This document shows positions 27,357-28,540 of a DNA stretch of 28,540 bases, piece after piece (the stretch's first letter is position 1; each line of letters opens with the position of its first letter). Origin of the DNA: Basidiobolus heterosporus B8920 (Eukaryota; Basidiobolomycota; Basidiobolomycetes; Basidiobolales; Basidiobolaceae); contig JNET01031883.1 in assembly GCA_000697455.1 (NCBI GenBank), forward strand, positions 1 through 28,540, in the 5' to 3' direction. The notes below the pieces were generated by a model. That model searched no databases and was not told the origin of the DNA. It saw nothing but the letters and a program-made list of their open reading frames with translations. Position numbers and translations under genes: made by a program.

Positions 27357-28205
27357 TTTATTATCATCTTCCAATGTACCATAGTCTTATAAAATCCCTA
27401 TTCTTGATAGAATGCCAAGGTTTTAGTCATTCATCGATATAGTTTGGCCTTCTCTTCTTTGCCATCTTGTTTAACAAATAACTTAGGGTTAGATGAGTAT
27501 TACAGCCGAATTGCTTCGGCTAATTATCGGCTGGATACGTGCATAAATATTTAAGTTCGTTTAAACTCAAACTAGATTTGGATAATTTTGATACCAATTT
27601 ACAGTAATTCTGTCAACACATGATAAAGAGCTAGATTTGAAGTGAGAGCATATATATATCCTCACTATAGCTAATTTAATTAATCTATTGTTAGGTCATG
27701 CCAGTAATGAAAACATGTTTGACTTGATCGGGTAATCGATCTCCAATCTGGTCAGTGTCATATCAGCCACGTTGGATGGTAAGTCTGTGTGGCATGATAG
27801 GTACCAACAATGACCGAGATGCTGAGCTTGTGCCCAGGTGAATAAAATTGATTCTAGTCGATTTACGCATCACGCAAGGAAATACCCTAAACAGTATTAT
27901 AAAAGGCATGACTCGCGATCCGGGTCAAAAACCTCCGTTAACCAGCGTGAAGTCTATTCTATTTGTGTTCAACCAAAAATAAATCTTTCACGTTGTCCAA
28001 ATATGTTCAGTTATCCGATCACGTATCTTCAAACGGTAAACAAAGTGGAAAGAAAAGGATTGCTCCTCCTTCGCCTTTATTCCAGAATTCTCAAGAAGTG
28101 GGAAATCTACTCAAGTAATATCTAAATAAGGTCCTATATACCATGGGTTCCAGAGTCATATAAATACTTCCTCATCTTCGTATGAACAAATTGTCAAAAC
28201 TTACA
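27357..28205. other. Intergenic region, MED11 3' flank to secreted-protein promoter
   Basis: This is the longest gene-poor gap (849 bp). It holds a single TTAGGGTTA motif near 27483-27491 and an AT-rich stretch near 27600-27700. A 95-codon open frame at 27838-28125 has an unconvincing composition and no family features. I find no tRNA B box or snoRNA boxes. The TATA box of the next gene lies at its right end. Confidence 0.55.
28159..28166 (+). promoter_or_regulatory. TATA box of the secreted-protein gene
   Basis: TATAAATA lies 40 bp before the ATG at 28206, implying a short 5'UTR and a strong regulated promoter. Confidence 0.55.
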
Positions 28206-28540
28206 ATGCAATTCGCTACTAAAGTTCTTGCTGGCCTTGCTGCCGCTGCTGTTGTCTCTGCTTCAGAATACTTTCCTTTTCAATATCCAACTCAATGCAT
28301 CACTGATTGCTCATTGAAAGCCGGTAAGAAGTTGATGCCTCACTACACCCAAGACCAAACCAGTCCTTACTTCCTTCCTTCTATTGGATTGTTGTGCGAC
28401 CCGAGTACACAGGGAGATTTCATGGGTGCAAGTGCTGTATGTGTACTTGGGTGTCCTGGTGCAAAGATGGATGAATTGATAACCTTGGAAAACAATATTT
28501 GCGACTGGTATAAAGAACACAAGAATGATCCTATTCCATC
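28206..28540 (+). CDS. Small secreted cysteine-rich protein, cut by window edge
   Basis: The visible 111 residues begin with a classical signal peptide: MQFATKVLAGLAAAAVVSAS, with cleavage likely after VVSA or SAS. The mature part has six cysteines at 31, 35, 64, 79, 83 and 99 in a C-x3-C ... C ... C-x3-C ... C arrangement, probably three disulfides, and is rich in helix-forming residues (KMDELITLENNICDWYKEH). It recalls CFEM- or elicitin-like helical cysteine proteins, but spacing does not fit CFEM well and I do not assign a family. The frame is still open at the window end, and a downstream intron cannot be judged. An effector, adhesin or wall protein is possible. Confidence 0.75.
   Translation, partial: MQFATKVLAGLAAAAVVSASEYFPFQYPTQCITDCSLKAGKKLMPHYTQDQTSPYFLPSIGLLCDPSTQGDFMGASAVCVLGCPGAKMDELITLENNICDWYKEHKNDPIP

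Noticed and set aside
27838-28125. 95-codon frame in the gap before the secreted protein
   Set aside because: Composition is unlike the neighbouring genes, with no domain, signal peptide or good start context; it is likely chance.
1-28540. tRNA, rRNA or virus-like genes
   Set aside because: No B-box GGTTCGAATCC-type motif with matching A box, no rRNA core motif and no polymerase, capsid or integrase-like frame was seen.

Overview
This is nuclear DNA of an intron-rich fungus, most likely an early-diverging (zygomycete-grade) lineage. That placement rests on overall gene content and protein similarity and is uncertain. Genes are compact. I reconstructed 28 coding introns, most of them 50-100 bp, from conserved protein reading frames. 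TTAGGG-type telomere-like hexamers recur at internal positions.

Layout. From 477 to 4038 four genes lie on the minus strand: RPL24 (ribosomal protein eL24), a ten-exon MO25/HYM1 scaffold gene, a 141-residue gene I do not recognise, and CMC2 (twin CX9C cytochrome oxidase assembly factor). Divergent from CMC2 is a probable U3 snoRNA gene (about 4298-4524) with its own TATA box. Plus-strand genes follow: the NAC beta subunit (EGD1/BTF3), the cohesin kleisin RAD21/SCC1, and the mitochondrial Hsp70 SSC1. From 10735 to 16189 there is a minus-strand tandem array of five intronless TMT1-like SAM methyltransferase genes plus a decayed sixth copy and several local repeat families. It abuts the cohesin ATPase SMC1 (16436-20245, minus). 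Upstream of SMC1 lies a decayed partial duplicate of SMC1 and of its promoter (about 20752-21740). The right part carries GCV2 (glycine decarboxylase), an exocytic v-SNARE (SNC1 type), a free-standing phosphopantetheinyl transferase resembling the C-terminal domain of fungal FAS2, the Mediator subunit MED11, and the start of a small secreted cysteine-rich protein cut by the window edge.

Function. Most genes are housekeeping: translation and ribosome biogenesis (RPL24, U3, NAC), mitochondria (CMC2, SSC1, GCV2), chromosomes (RAD21, SMC1), secretion (SNC1), polarity or septation signalling (MO25) and transcription (MED11). The accessory part is the methyltransferase array. The most unusual observations are the free-standing FAS2-type PPTase, a start codon split by an intron in SNC1, a hinge-less SMC1 relic, telomeric hexamers in an intron and in intergenic or promoter positions, and frequent 5' splice sites with T at position +3. 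I found no CRISPR, tRNA, transposon or virus-like element.
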